A stretch of DNA of 64,000 nt from an uncultured Tenacibaculum sp. (GCF_947494125.1 NZ_CANLTU010000002.1:310001-374000), one strand, 5' to 3'. Positions 44,272 through 53,214 are shown, counted from the first letter of the stretch. Program-made: numbers and translations. The notes: a model not told the origin generated them from the letters alone.

Positions 44272-44295
44272 AAAAAGCCTCTAATAGAGACTTTT
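44272..44295 (-). terminator. Likely terminator of the DUF2795 gene
   Basis: AAAAGCCTCT and AGAGACTTTT pair with one mismatch, followed on the minus strand by a run of T (the A run at 44268-44276). Confidence 0.6.
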
Positions 44296-44307
44296 ATGGT
44301 TGTATTC

Positions 44308-44529
44308 TTAGTATTCGTCTTCGTTCCAAAGATAATCTTCTTCGGTAGGATAATCAGGCCAAATTTCGATTATTGAATCATATGCCTCTCCTTCATCTTC
44401 AATATCCTGTAAATTTTCAACCACTTCTAAGGGTGCTCCTGTACGAATAGCATAATCAATTAATTCGTCTTTAGTTGCAGGCCAAGGTGCATCTGCTAAA
44501 TATGATGCTAGTTCAAGTGTCCAATACAT
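44308..44529 (-). CDS. DUF2795 family protein
   Basis: 73 residues. MYWTLELASYLADAPWPATK, DELIDYAIRTGAPLEVVENL and EGEAYDSIIEIWPDYPTEED match the small DUF2795 family. Very acidic, soluble. Function unknown. It lies upstream of secA on the same strand but with a likely terminator between. Confidence 0.85.
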   Translation of the reverse strand: MYWTLELASYLADAPWPATKDELIDYAIRTGAPLEVVENLQDIEDEGEAYDSIIEIWPDYPTEEDYLWNEDEY

Positions 44530-44628
44530 TTCTTTATCTGTTTATTAAGATTTTCGCAAAAATAATTTTTTTTTTGAGAAAGTCAAGTTTTTTTTAAAAA
44601 ATGTTAAATCAATAAAAAAAGAACTTAG

Positions 44629-45201
44629 TTATAATTTTTCGGGAATCCATTTAATTTCTTCCGCTTTTAAGTCTTGGGTCAACTTTCGTGCCAGTACAAA
44701 AAGATAGTCAGAAAGTCTGTTTAAGTACATTAAAACATTTGAATTTATAGGTTCATCTTCGTTTAAAGCTACCGATAAACGTTCAGCTCTACGGCATACA
44801 CAACGTGCTATGTGACAAAATGACACGGTTTGATGTCCGCCAGGTAAAATAAAATGAGTCATTTGTGGAAGAGTCTTATTCATTAGGTCAATTTCATCTT
44901 CTAAGAATTGAATAGAATCATCTGTAATTTTATAAATGTTTAATCGTTCTTTTCCACTTTTTAAAGTTTCCTTTTCAGGAGGAGTAGCCAACATTGCGCC
45001 TAAAGTAAATAAATCACTTTGAATTTTAGAGAGTGTTTTTTTTATAAGGCTATCAATATTTTGATCTCTTATTAAACCAATATAAGAATTAAGTTCATCT
45101 ACTGTACCATAGCTCTCAATTCTTAAATGGTGTTTAGGAACTCGTGTTCCTCCAAAAAGAGAAGTAGAACCTTTATCACCAGTTTTTGTATATATTTTCA
45201 T
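44629..45201 (-). CDS. Cob(I)yrinic acid a,c-diamide adenosyltransferase, PduO type
   Basis: 190 residues. Signature MKIYTKTGDKGSTSLFGGTR at the N-terminus with the ATP-binding TGDKG loop, YGTVDELNSYIG, and the C-terminal RCVCRRAERL with the conserved Arg/Glu, then LNRLSDYLFVLARK. It transfers the adenosyl group of ATP to cob(I)alamin. 21 bases downstream of the thioesterase gene. Confidence 0.93.
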   Translation of the reverse strand: MKIYTKTGDKGSTSLFGGTRVPKHHLRIESYGTVDELNSYIGLIRDQNIDSLIKKTLSKIQSDLFTLGAMLATPPEKETLKSGKERLNIYKITDDSIQFLEDEIDLMNKTLPQMTHFILPGGHQTVSFCHIARCVCRRAERLSVALNEDEPINSNVLMYLNRLSDYLFVLARKLTQDLKAEEIKWIPEKL

Positions 45202-45222
45202 TAATTATTTTTTAGTTTCAAA

Positions 45223-45624
45223 TTAATAATCGTCCAATTTTTCTATAATATATTTTGGACAACGCATTGGTTTTTTTGTTTTCATATTAATAAAAGCTAA
45301 AATAGTATTACCGGTACAAATTAGCTCGTTGTTTTGATTTATAATTTCATAATCAAATTCAATTTTTACTGAAGGTGTTTTTTTTATGTATGTATAGATA
45401 GTAATTTCATCGTCATATAAAGCTGATTTTTTAAAATGACAAGATAATGAAATTACAGGAAGCATAACACCTGTTTTTTCCATATATTTGTATGTAATGC
45501 CTAAAGAGCGTAACCATTCGGTTCGGCCAATTTCAAAAAATTGAGCATAATTTCCATGGTAAACAACGCCCATTTGATCGGTTTCTGCATATCGTATTCT
45601 AACCGAAGTTTTATGTTTTTTCAA
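45223..45624 (-). CDS. YbgC/FadM-type acyl-CoA thioesterase (hotdog fold)
   Basis: 133 residues from a TTG at 45624 (start MKKHKTSVRIRYAETDQMGV). The frame stays open upstream to an ATG at 45747-45756, but that part is basic, unlike the family, and lies in the dnaA promoter region. The Asp in YAETDQMGVVYHGNY is the catalytic residue of 4-hydroxybenzoyl-CoA thioesterase-like enzymes, and FEIGRTEWLRSLG follows as usual. The substrate is probably a short or medium acyl-CoA. Divergent from dnaA. Confidence 0.85.
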   Translation of the reverse strand: MKKHKTSVRIRYAETDQMGVVYHGNYAQFFEIGRTEWLRSLGITYKYMEKTGVMLPVISLSCHFKKSALYDDEITIYTYIKKTPSVKIEFDYEIINQNNELICTGNTILAFINMKTKKPMRCPKYIIEKLDDY

Positions 45625-45800
45625 AATGTTTTTTGTGTTTTTGTTATAATTAACGTTACGGAAAAAATAATTAAAAATCAATAGCAATTTGATTTTTTTA
45701 TACTGAATTTTATTCACACTTTTGTTCACCCAGACAGATGTATCTGGTGTCCCCATAAATCTGAATAAAAATTAACAACTTAAAATAGTTTTTAACCCAA

Positions 45801-47225
45801 ATGACAAAAACTGCTGATTCAGTTTGGATGGAATGCTTATCTTTTATAAAAGATAATATTAAACCCCAAGCATACAAAACTTGGTTCGAACCAATAAAGC
45901 CAATAAAATTGGCAGGGGAGGCACTTACAGTACAGGTACCAAGTAAATTTTTTTACGAATGGCTAGAAGAACATTACATTAAGTTGTTAAGAGTGGCTTT
46001 GGTAAGAGAATTGGGGAATGATGCTAAATTGATTTACGATGTACGTATGGAAAATACGTATAGCAGTAACAGTCCGCAAACAGTTAAAATCCCAAGTTCT
46101 AATCGTAACCCATTGAAACCCCAAAAGGTAACAATGCCACTAGAATCTAAAAGAGAGTTAAAAAACCCTTTTATTATTCCTGGTCTACAAAAGGTTAAGA
46201 TAGAATCTCAATTAAATCCAAATTATAATTTTGCAAATTTTGTAGAAGGAGATTCTAATCGATTAGCTCGTTCAGCTAGTATGGCAGTTGCTAATAAGCC
46301 AGGTGGAACTTCTTTCAATCCATTATTAATTTATGGAGGAGTAGGTTTAGGAAAAACACATTTAGGACACGCAATAGGTGTTGAAATTAAAGATAAATAT
46401 CCGGATAAAACGGTTTTATATATTTCATCAGAAAAATTTACACAACAATTCATTGATTCGGTAAAATCGAATACTAGAAATGATTTTATTCATTTCTATC
46501 AAATGATTGATGTATTAATTATTGACGATGTACAATTCTTATCAGGAAAAGCTGGAACGCAAGATGTATTTTTCCATATTTTTAATCATTTACATCAAAA
46601 TGGTAAACAGGTGATTTTAACTTCTGATAAGGCTCCTGTTGATATGCAAGATATTGAGCAACGTTTACTATCTCGTTTTAAATGGGGATTATCTGCTGAG
46701 TTACAGGCACCTGATTTTGAAACTCGTACTTCTATACTTCAAAACAAGTTGTACAGAGATGGTGTTGAGATGCCAGAAGAAATAGTTGAATATATTGCTA
46801 AGAACATAAAATCAAATGTTCGTGAATTAGAAGGTGTTATTATTTCTATGATCGCACAAGCTTCTTTCAATAGAAAAGAGTTTACTATTGAATTAGCAAA
46901 ACAAATTGTAGATAAATTTGTTAAGAATACAAAGAAAGAACTTTCAATAGATTATATTCAAAAAGTAGTGTCTAAATATTTTGATATGGATGTAGCTACT
47001 TTACAATCTAAAACGCGTAAAAGACATATTGTTCAAGCACGTCAATTAGCAATGTATTTTGCAAAACGCATGACTAAATCATCTTTGGCTAGTATAGGTA
47101 GTCAGATAGGAAAAAGAGATCATGCCACTGTGTTACATGCTTGTAAAACAGTTGATAACTTAACTGAAACTGATAAGCAATTTAAGAAATACGTAGAAGA
47201 TTTAAGGAAGAAATTAACACTGTAA
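45801..47225 (+). CDS. dnaA: Chromosomal replication initiator DnaA
   Basis: 474 residues. Domain I (1-85, WMECLSFIKDNIKPQAYKTW), a short linker, domain III AAA+ with Walker A GGVGLGKTH near 179, Walker B VLIIDDVQFL and sensor residues, and domain IV with the DnaA signature GSQIGKRDHATVLHACKTV near 435. Upstream there is one TTATTCACA (45710-45718), a single-mismatch DnaA box, but no cluster. Followed 9 bases later by the phosphatase gene. Confidence 0.97.
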   Translation: MTKTADSVWMECLSFIKDNIKPQAYKTWFEPIKPIKLAGEALTVQVPSKFFYEWLEEHYIKLLRVALVRELGNDAKLIYDVRMENTYSSNSPQTVKIPSSNRNPLKPQKVTMPLESKRELKNPFIIPGLQKVKIESQLNPNYNFANFVEGDSNRLARSASMAVANKPGGTSFNPLLIYGGVGLGKTHLGHAIGVEIKDKYPDKTVLYISSEKFTQQFIDSVKSNTRNDFIHFYQMIDVLIIDDVQFLSGKAGTQDVFFHIFNHLHQNGKQVILTSDKAPVDMQDIEQRLLSRFKWGLSAELQAPDFETRTSILQNKLYRDGVEMPEEIVEYIAKNIKSNVRELEGVIISMIAQASFNRKEFTIELAKQIVDKFVKNTKKELSIDYIQKVVSKYFDMDVATLQSKTRKRHIVQARQLAMYFAKRMTKSSLASIGSQIGKRDHATVLHACKTVDNLTETDKQFKKYVEDLRKKLTL

Positions 47226-47234
47226 TATTAGATT

Positions 47235-47690
47235 ATGAAAAAAATACTAATGGTTTGTTTAGGGAATATATGTCGTTCCCCTTTAGCCGAAGGTATTTTA
47301 CAATCTAAATTATCATCTCAATCATTTTTTGTTGATTCTGCTGGTACGGCAGGTTATCATGTAGGTGAATTACCAGACAAAAGATCTATAGAGGTTGCAA
47401 ATAAATACGGTATTAATATAACTGATCAAAGATCTAGAAAGTTTAATAAATCAGACTTTAAAGAATTTGATTTTATTTTTGCAATGGATGAAAATAATTA
47501 TGATGACATTGTTTCAATGTCAGATAATTATGAAGAGACTCAAAAGGTGAAAATGATTTTAAACGAATTATATCCTAAAGAAAATAGAAGTGTACCTGAT
47601 CCATATTATGGAGGAGATCAAGGTTTTGAAAATGTATATAGAATGTTAGATGAAGCATGTAATATTATTGCTTCAAAATTAGAGAAATAA
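47235..47690 (+). CDS. Low-molecular-weight protein-tyrosine phosphatase
   Basis: 151 residues. Catalytic P-loop CLGNICRS with Cys8 and Arg14, and the general acid Asp near 122 in VPDPYYGG. Arsenate reductases of the same fold lack the DPYY motif, so a phosphatase is favoured. It may act on phosphotyrosine proteins such as capsule kinases. Its stop codon shares one base with the next gene's ATG. Confidence 0.9.
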   Translation: MKKILMVCLGNICRSPLAEGILQSKLSSQSFFVDSAGTAGYHVGELPDKRSIEVANKYGINITDQRSRKFNKSDFKEFDFIFAMDENNYDDIVSMSDNYEETQKVKMILNELYPKENRSVPDPYYGGDQGFENVYRMLDEACNIIASKLEK

Positions 47691-48394
47691 TGAAAGGGAA
47701 ATTATACTTAATTCCAACAACATTAGGAGATACAGAGCCTTTAGAGGTTATGCCATTATCGGTAAAAAAAGTAATTGAACATCTTGATTATTTTATTGTT
47801 GAAAATGAAAAATCAGCGAGAAGATTTATAAAAAAGATTACACCAGCAAAAGCGCAATCATCTTTACAATTAATGTTATTAGATAAATATTCTGATGATT
47901 TTGAAATTCAAAATTATTTAGATATTTGCGATAAAGGTATTTCGATAGGTTTGTTATCTGAAGCAGGAGTTCCTGCAGTTGCTGACCCTGGAGCAAGTAT
48001 TGCAAAATTAGCACATGAAAAAGGAGTGCAGGTTGTACCATTAGTAGGACCTTCTTCAATCTTAATGGCTATGATGGCATCTGGAATGAATGGTCAGAAT
48101 TTTGCTTTTAATGGGTATTTACCAATTGATAAATCAGATAGAAAAAAGGCTATTAAAGATTTAGAAAAAATATCAAGAGATAAAAATCAATCTCAAATTT
48201 TTATAGAAACGCCTTATAGAAATGAGAAAATGCTAGATGATTTACGTACTACATTATCTCCAGATACTCGAATTTGTGTAGCATGTGATATTACATTACC
48301 TTCTGAGTATATTAAAACATATACAGCAAAAGAATGGAAAAATGTAAAAACGGATTTACATAAAAGACCAACTATTTTTATAATTCATAAATAA
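47690..48394 (+). CDS. Tetrapyrrole-methylase-fold SAM methyltransferase (RsmI-like)
   Basis: 234 residues. The fold is seen in GKLYLIPTTLGDTEPLEVMP at the N-terminus, a cofactor loop VSIGLLSEAGVPAVADPGAS near 90, VVPLVGPSSILMAMMASG near 118, and GYLPIDKSDRKKAI. These are landmarks of the RsmI family, which 2'-O-methylates C1402 of 16S rRNA. RsmI proper begins with a different N-terminal loop, and this shorter type is a separate flavobacterial subgroup, so the rRNA target is not certain. Operon dnaA - phosphatase - this gene. Confidence 0.8.
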   Translation: MKGKLYLIPTTLGDTEPLEVMPLSVKKVIEHLDYFIVENEKSARRFIKKITPAKAQSSLQLMLLDKYSDDFEIQNYLDICDKGISIGLLSEAGVPAVADPGASIAKLAHEKGVQVVPLVGPSSILMAMMASGMNGQNFAFNGYLPIDKSDRKKAIKDLEKISRDKNQSQIFIETPYRNEKMLDDLRTTLSPDTRICVACDITLPSEYIKTYTAKEWKNVKTDLHKRPTIFIIHK

Positions 48395-48395
48395 A

Positions 48396-48425
48396 AAAAA
48401 AGACATCATATTTGATGTCTTTTTT
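48396..48425. terminator. Two-way terminator
   Basis: AAAAAGACATCA and its complement around loop TATT between the gene ending at 48394 and the minus-strand gene ending at 48448. Confidence 0.85.
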
Positions 48426-48447
48426 GGTATAAATTGGTTTTATTATT

Positions 48448-49044
48448 TTATACAGTAGGTTTTTTGTTAGCTGTAATGTTTGATACATCATAACCAGAAA
48501 ATTTTCTCATATATGATTGTATAGAAGTTCCAAATGCATCATTAAATTTGAAAACACCGTTAGAACGTAAATACTTTTTAACATTACCGGCACCACTTAA
48601 ATGTGCAGCTGCTAAAATACCCGACTCTGTTATTTTTGTTCCGTTAATAGTTTTTCCAATACTTCTTCTAATATCTTTTCTAAGAATCCATTTATTTACT
48701 TTACAATAAGCTATAAAAGCTTTTTCTTGTAGTTCTGGAGATTTAAGAAAATAGTTAGTGTTGTAAATTCTAAACCTTTTTAACGTTTCTCTTCCAAACT
48801 GGTATTTACCTAAATAACCAAGTTTGTTTACTATACGGTATCTTCCTTGAGATTCTTTAAAAGCTAATGCTTCTTTAAAGCCTACAAAATCTTTTAATAA
48901 AAAAGGTATAGTAACTCCAATAGCATTATATTCAGCTATTGGCGTAGTGGTGGTGGTAATTTCTTTTTCTTTTCTTATTTCTGGTGTTGTAAAACTAGCA
49001 AATAGTACAAAACCTATGAAAACAAATATTAAATATCTGATAAT
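48448..49044 (-). CDS. Lysozyme-like (lytic transglycosylase) protein with non-standard ATT start
   Basis: A 198-residue frame with no ATG, GTG or TTG near its beginning. The frame is closed upstream by TAA at 49048-49050, leaving CTA, ATT (49044) and ATC as the only early codons. ATT at 49044 gives a good signal peptide or anchor (IIRYLIFVFIGFVLFASFTT). The rest has the lysozyme-fold pattern: catalytic Glu64 in EALAFKESQGRYR, then LGYLGKYQFGRETLKRF, a 'membrane-facing' helix pair, and ESGILAAAHLSGAGNVKKYL. TATATTTG at 49075-49068, 23 bases upstream, fits this start. It probably cleaves peptidoglycan in the envelope. Confidence 0.75.
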   Translation of the reverse strand: MIRYLIFVFIGFVLFASFTTPEIRKEKEITTTTTPIAEYNAIGVTIPFLLKDFVGFKEALAFKESQGRYRIVNKLGYLGKYQFGRETLKRFRIYNTNYFLKSPELQEKAFIAYCKVNKWILRKDIRRSIGKTINGTKITESGILAAAHLSGAGNVKKYLRSNGVFKFNDAFGTSIQSYMRKFSGYDVSNITANKKPTV

Positions 49045-49067
49045 TAGTTACTTTCTGTTTAGCGCTG

Positions 49068-49075
49068 CAAATATA
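49068..49075 (-). promoter_or_regulatory. -7 element of the lysozyme-like gene
   Basis: TATATTTG, an exact TAnnTTTG, ending 23 bases before the presumed ATT start at 49044. Confidence 0.55.
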
Positions 49076-49242
49076 CAACTAATTTTGTAAGTAGTTATTA
49101 TTCAGTGCATTAGGTGTTTTTGTATATTGCTAAAAAGATATTTTTTTTATGCTTTTTGTAAGAATTAAATAGAAAAAATCATTTTTCTTTATTTAATCAA
49201 TAGTTTTTGTGATTTTTTTATGAGAATAATTTTTTGTTAAAA

Positions 49243-50271
49243 TTATCTTCTAATTCCTTGTTGACTAATCCATCTTTGATATTTAGCCGCATTTCTATTG
49301 TGTTGCGCTAAAGTAGTAGCAAAATCATGAAATCCAATTTTTTCTATACTAGCGCACATATAAAAGTACTTATGTTTTTTATAATTTAAAACAGCATCTA
49401 TAGAAGAAACATCTGGCATTGCAATTAAAGAAGGAGGAAGTCCGATGTTTTTATAAGTGTTGTATGGAGATTTTATTTCTTTATCTTTATTTAATACACG
49501 TTTTACAACAAAATCTTGACCGTTTAATTGTTTTATAGCATATATAAGAGTAGGGTCTGCTTGTAATAGCCAATTGTCTTTTAATCGATTTAGGTATAAT
49601 CCAGCAACAATAGGGCGTTCACTTTTTTGGGCAGTTTCTTTTTGAACTATTGAAGCAAGTGCAATTACTTCACTTTTAGTTAAGTTTAGCTTTTTAGCTT
49701 TTTCTAACCTAGATTGGTTCCAAAAACGTTTGTATTCGCGTAACATTTTATTACGAAACTTATTTGCTGAAGTATTCCAGTAAAATTCATAGCTATTAGG
49801 AATATAAATTTCTAAAGCTGTTTGTCTATTAAAACCGTTTTGGCTTAGAAAAGTTACATCAGTCATTGCTTTTAACAACGAAATAGAATCAGTTTCAATT
49901 TGTTGAGCAATTCTTCCTGCCAACTTTTCTAAAGTATCTTGATTGTTAAAAGAGACTTTTATAGGAGTTTGATTTCCGCTGCGCAATAAATTAACAACAT
50001 CATTCATACTCATTCCTTTTTTCAAAGTATACTTTCCTCCTTTAGGTTTTGTGAATTTCTTTTTATTGGCAACATAAACAAAGTTTTCAGGTGTATTAGT
50101 ATATTCATGTAATAGCTTTTTTAAATCCATTAAATGATAATTTGAACCAATATATATGACACCATCTTTGTTGATAGATTTTCCAAATATTTTTTGATAA
50201 AAGTTAAAACCAATAATTCCACCAATTAAAAATATGATGGCAATCGTTCCGTATATTATTTTTTTATTCAT
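49243..50271 (-). CDS. mltG: Endolytic murein transglycosylase MltG
   Basis: 342 residues. One N-terminal membrane helix (KIIYGTIAIIFLIGGIIGFN), a LysM-like part (about 40-105) and the YceG catalytic domain with Glu near 218 in ASIVQKETAQKSERP and the landmarks QADPTLIYAI, SPYNTYKNIGLPPSLIAMP. MltG cuts nascent glycan strands and sets their length. Overlaps the end of the GNAT gene by 8 bases, so the two are cotranscribed. Confidence 0.94.
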   Translation of the reverse strand: MNKKIIYGTIAIIFLIGGIIGFNFYQKIFGKSINKDGVIYIGSNYHLMDLKKLLHEYTNTPENFVYVANKKKFTKPKGGKYTLKKGMSMNDVVNLLRSGNQTPIKVSFNNQDTLEKLAGRIAQQIETDSISLLKAMTDVTFLSQNGFNRQTALEIYIPNSYEFYWNTSANKFRNKMLREYKRFWNQSRLEKAKKLNLTKSEVIALASIVQKETAQKSERPIVAGLYLNRLKDNWLLQADPTLIYAIKQLNGQDFVVKRVLNKDKEIKSPYNTYKNIGLPPSLIAMPDVSSIDAVLNYKKHKYFYMCASIEKIGFHDFATTLAQHNRNAAKYQRWISQQGIRR

Positions 50272-50788
50272 TGATTAATTGAAATAAAATTTCGTCTTTA
50301 TAAATTCCTTTGTTTAAAATCCAATCTTTTTTAATACCAATTTTTTTGAAACTGTGTTTCGAAAAAAGAGCTATACTATTATTATTATCAAAAGTAATAT
50401 TAGCAAATAACTGATGCAATTGTAAATGTGTAAAACTATAACTAATTAAAAGTTGTAAAGCTTCTGAAGCAAATCCATTTTTTTGAAAGTCAGGATGAAT
50501 TAAAATTCCAATCCCAGCTCTCTTGTGCAGAGGATTGAAGTCAAAAAGATCAATCATTCCTATAGAACTTAAAGAAGTATTGTCTTCAATAATTAATCGT
50601 AATTGCTTAGCTTCAAAAATATCTAAATGTGCGTTTTCTAAATATTGTTTTAAAAGATACTTAGAAAAAGGAGCTTGCGTGTGGCTAACTTCCCAAAAAG
50701 CTTCATTATTTTCAATTTGAAATAAAAAATCTAAATCTTCAGGTTCAAGAGCTCTTAAATTAATATGTGTACCTTTTAAAGTATTCAT
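50264..50788 (-). CDS. GNAT family N-acetyltransferase (RimJ/RimL-like)
   Basis: 174 residues. GNAT pattern: INLRALEPEDLDFLF start, IGMIDLFDFNPLHKRAGIGI strand, HPDFQKNGFASEALQLLISY acetyl-CoA pyrophosphate loop, and the ending ANITFDNNNSIALFSKHSF KKIG. The RimJ-like layout fits transfer to an amine of a small molecule or a protein N-terminus; acceptor unknown. One-base overlap with dapF upstream (TAATG) and 8-base overlap with mltG downstream. Confidence 0.88.
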   Translation of the reverse strand: MNTLKGTHINLRALEPEDLDFLFQIENNEAFWEVSHTQAPFSKYLLKQYLENAHLDIFEAKQLRLIIEDNTSLSSIGMIDLFDFNPLHKRAGIGILIHPDFQKNGFASEALQLLISYSFTHLQLHQLFANITFDNNNSIALFSKHSFKKIGIKKDWILNKGIYKDEILFQLINE

Positions 50789-51561
50789 TACAAATTTATT
50801 TCACCTTTAAATACACAAACAGCTGGGCCTTCTAAAAAGATATTAGTGTAGTTACCATTATTTTCTTCAAAATAAACTTTTAATAAGCCACCTTCAACAG
50901 GAAGGTTAATTGAAGTTTCAGTTGTTTTTTTAGTAGCATGCATCGCAATAGCAACAGCAGTAACACCTGTACCACAAGCTAGAGTTTCATCTTCAACACC
51001 TTTTTCATATGTTCTAACTCTAAAGGTGTCATTGTTAAGTTGCTCAACAAAATTTACATTGCTCCCAGTTTTACCATATACATTATAACGAATGTCCTTT
51101 CCTTTTTCAAAAACAGGAAACTTATCTAAATTGTCTACCATTTCAACATGGTGTTGTGTACCAGTATTGGCAAAGGTATAAGCTTCTTTTATAATAATTT
51201 CATTCACATCTATCATATGAAGAGAAATAAGGTCATTTTTTATTTCAGCATAATGTTTACCATCAAAAGCAGTAAACGTTGTTTTAGAATCAATAATGTT
51301 TAAATGCTTAGCAAAAGCAACTGCACATCTTCCTCCATTACCACACATGGTTTCACTACCATCAGCATTAAAATAAATCATTCTAAAATCTGTAGTAGTA
51401 TCTTCTTCTATAAGAATTAAGCCATCAGCACCGATACCAAAATGTCTATCACATAATTTGGTAACGATATCTATATTGTTTTTTGGAAAGGTTTTAACTC
51501 TATTATCGACTATAATAAAGTCATTTCCTGTTCCTTGATATTTATAAAAAGTCATCTTCAT
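50788..51561 (-). CDS. dapF: Diaminopimelate epimerase
   Basis: 257 residues from the ATG at 51561; a second ATG two codons later is possible, and a TTG three codons upstream is unlikely since it lies against the -7 box. Interconverts LL- and meso-diaminopimelate for lysine and peptidoglycan. Two catalytic cysteines: near 76 in GSETMCGNGGRC and near 200 in ETLACGTGVTA. KYQGTGNDFIIVDNR is the N-terminal landmark. First gene of dapF-GNAT-mltG; divergent from the DegQ-like protease. Confidence 0.95.
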   Translation of the reverse strand: MKMTFYKYQGTGNDFIIVDNRVKTFPKNNIDIVTKLCDRHFGIGADGLILIEEDTTTDFRMIYFNADGSETMCGNGGRCAVAFAKHLNIIDSKTTFTAFDGKHYAEIKNDLISLHMIDVNEIIIKEAYTFANTGTQHHVEMVDNLDKFPVFEKGKDIRYNVYGKTGSNVNFVEQLNNDTFRVRTYEKGVEDETLACGTGVTAVAIAMHATKKTTETSINLPVEGGLLKVYFEENNGNYTNIFLEGPAVCVFKGEINL

Positions 51562-51567
51562 ACTAGG

Positions 51568-51575
51568 CAAAGATA
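51568..51575 (-). promoter_or_regulatory. -7 element of dapF, nearly leaderless
   Basis: TATCTTTG, an exact TAnnTTTG, ends 6 bases before the ATG at 51561. Confidence 0.6.
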
Positions 51576-51642
51576 CATATTTTCTTTGTTGAGAGATAGT
51601 GTTAAATAGCGGTTAAAATCCGTTAAAAAGAAGTTAAACAGA

Positions 51643-51672
51643 TTTGACGAAAATGTTAAAATAGTATATTTG
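51643..51672 (+). promoter_or_regulatory. Complete Bacteroidota promoter of the DegQ-like gene
   Basis: TTTG (51643-51646), exactly 18 bases, then TATATTTG (51665-51672). This is a full match to the known consensus TTTG-N17-23-TAnnTTTG. The ATG follows after 22 bases. Confidence 0.85.
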
Positions 51673-51694
51673 AGATATTAAATTTTGTAAGAAT

Positions 51695-53080
51695 ATGAAA
51701 AAAGTATTTAAAACCTTAGGGATTGCGTTTTTTGGTGGAGTTGTTGCACTTGCAGGATATAAAGTAGCCATTGAAAAGCCGCAAGTAATAGTTGAAAAAA
51801 CTGTAGAACCAACTTTACAAACTGTAAAAGCGAATTACACACCAACTGTAATTAATTCATCATCAAAGCCAACTGATTTTACAGAGGCAGCTGAAAAAAC
51901 AGTAAATGCTGTTGTGCACGTTAAAAATACAGCAATTAGAACACAACAAAACCCATGGGCAGAATTGTTTTATGGAAATGGAAGTGGTACAAAAAAATAC
52001 CAGCAAGTAGGAACGGGGAGCGGAGTAATAATTTCTCCAGATGGTTATATTGTTACAAATAACCATGTAATTGAAGGAGCAAGTGAAATAGAAATTACAC
52101 TGAACAATCGAAAAAAATTGAAAGCAGTTTTAGTCGGAGCAGATAAAGACAATGATATAGCTTTATTAAAAGTAGAAACAGATGAAGATTTACCGAATTT
52201 ACCGTTTGGAAATTCAGATAATGCAAAAGTAGGAGAATGGGTATTGGCAGTAGGGAATCCTTATAATTTAACATCAACTGTAACCGCAGGTATTGTAAGT
52301 GCAAAAGGAAGAGATTTAAAAGGGAATAGTAATGTAGAGGCTTTTATACAAACAGATGCGGCAGTAAACCCTGGAAATAGTGGAGGAGCTTTGGTAAATA
52401 CAAGAGGAGAATTAGTTGGGATTAACACAGCAATTTCATCTAAAACAGGCTCTTTTATTGGATATTCCTTTGCGGTTCCATCTAATATAGCAAAGAAAAT
52501 TGTAGATGATTTATTAGAATATGGAACAGTACAGCAAGCATTAATAGGTTTTAGACCTGATGTGAAAAATTCAGAGGAGATTGAAGGAGTGATTGTGGGA
52601 GAAGTATTTGAAAATGGAGGAGCAAAAAAAGCAGGAATAGATGAAGGGGATATAATAAAAAAGGTTAATGATGTGAAAATCTCTAAGTTTTCAGATTTAA
52701 AAGGCTTATTAACAGCAAAGCGTCCAGGAGAATATGTAAACGTAACAGTTGATAGAGACGGGAAGGAGTTAACTAAAGTTGTAAAATTAACCAAGTTAAT
52801 TAAGTTACCTACTAGTAGATACTTGGAAACAGAATTTGAAGATATAGATGCTAAAGATAAAAGGAAATTTAAAATAGAAGGAGGAGCAAAGATTAAAAGA
52901 ACGATAAATAAAGCTTTTAAAGAGTTTGAAATTGGAAAAGGCTATATTTTAACAAAAATTAATGGTAAAAAAGTGTCTTCAGCAGCAGAAGCAGTTAGAA
53001 TATTAGATAGTAATACTAATAGAAGACTTCTTTTAGAAATGATAAGTCCTTCAGGTAGATTAGAAAGATTTAGATATTAA
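51695..53080 (+). CDS. DegP/DegQ (HtrA) family periplasmic serine protease
   Basis: 461 residues. A short N-terminal membrane or signal segment (TLGIAFFGGVVALAGYKVAI), trypsin-like domain with His near 124 (TNNHVIEGA), Asp near 153 (DKDNDIALLKV) and Ser near 229 (NPGNSGGAL), then two PDZ-type domains (about 280-370, and a shorter one about 390-455). HtrA proteases remove or refold damaged envelope proteins. Expected to be induced by envelope stress, though only a strong housekeeping-type promoter is visible. Confidence 0.92.
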   Translation: MKKVFKTLGIAFFGGVVALAGYKVAIEKPQVIVEKTVEPTLQTVKANYTPTVINSSSKPTDFTEAAEKTVNAVVHVKNTAIRTQQNPWAELFYGNGSGTKKYQQVGTGSGVIISPDGYIVTNNHVIEGASEIEITLNNRKKLKAVLVGADKDNDIALLKVETDEDLPNLPFGNSDNAKVGEWVLAVGNPYNLTSTVTAGIVSAKGRDLKGNSNVEAFIQTDAAVNPGNSGGALVNTRGELVGINTAISSKTGSFIGYSFAVPSNIAKKIVDDLLEYGTVQQALIGFRPDVKNSEEIEGVIVGEVFENGGAKKAGIDEGDIIKKVNDVKISKFSDLKGLLTAKRPGEYVNVTVDRDGKELTKVVKLTKLIKLPTSRYLETEFEDIDAKDKRKFKIEGGAKIKRTINKAFKEFEIGKGYILTKINGKKVSSAAEAVRILDSNTNRRLLLEMISPSGRLERFRY

Positions 53081-53102
53081 AGTTTCAATTATTAGAATAA
53101 TT

Positions 53103-53135
53103 AAAAACTCGTTAAATATTATTTAACGAGTTTTT
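53103..53135 (+). terminator. Terminator of the DegQ-like gene
   Basis: AAAAACTCGTTAAAT and its complement around loop ATT, with a long T run, 23 bases after the stop codon. Confidence 0.9.
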
Positions 53136-53172
53136 TTTATTTATAAACGTTTACGAAATCGTTTGAAATAAG

Positions 53173-53180
53173 TATTTTTG
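53173..53180 (+). promoter_or_regulatory. -7 element of gap
   Basis: TATTTTTG, an exact TAnnTTTG, 34 bases before the gap ATG. TTTG at 53162 is too close to be its -33 box. Confidence 0.55.
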
Positions 53181-53214
53181 CTGCAAATTTTAAAATTTTA
53201 GTTAACACACAACT

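Noticed and set aside
45625..45756. N-terminal extension of the thioesterase to an upstream ATG
   Set aside because: The extension is basic, unlike the family, and would cover the divergent dnaA promoter region. The TTG at 45624 gives a standard-length protein.
45625..45800. Replication origin at dnaA
   Set aside because: Only one near-consensus DnaA box (TTATTCACA) and no repeated 13-mers or cluster; gene context alone is not enough.
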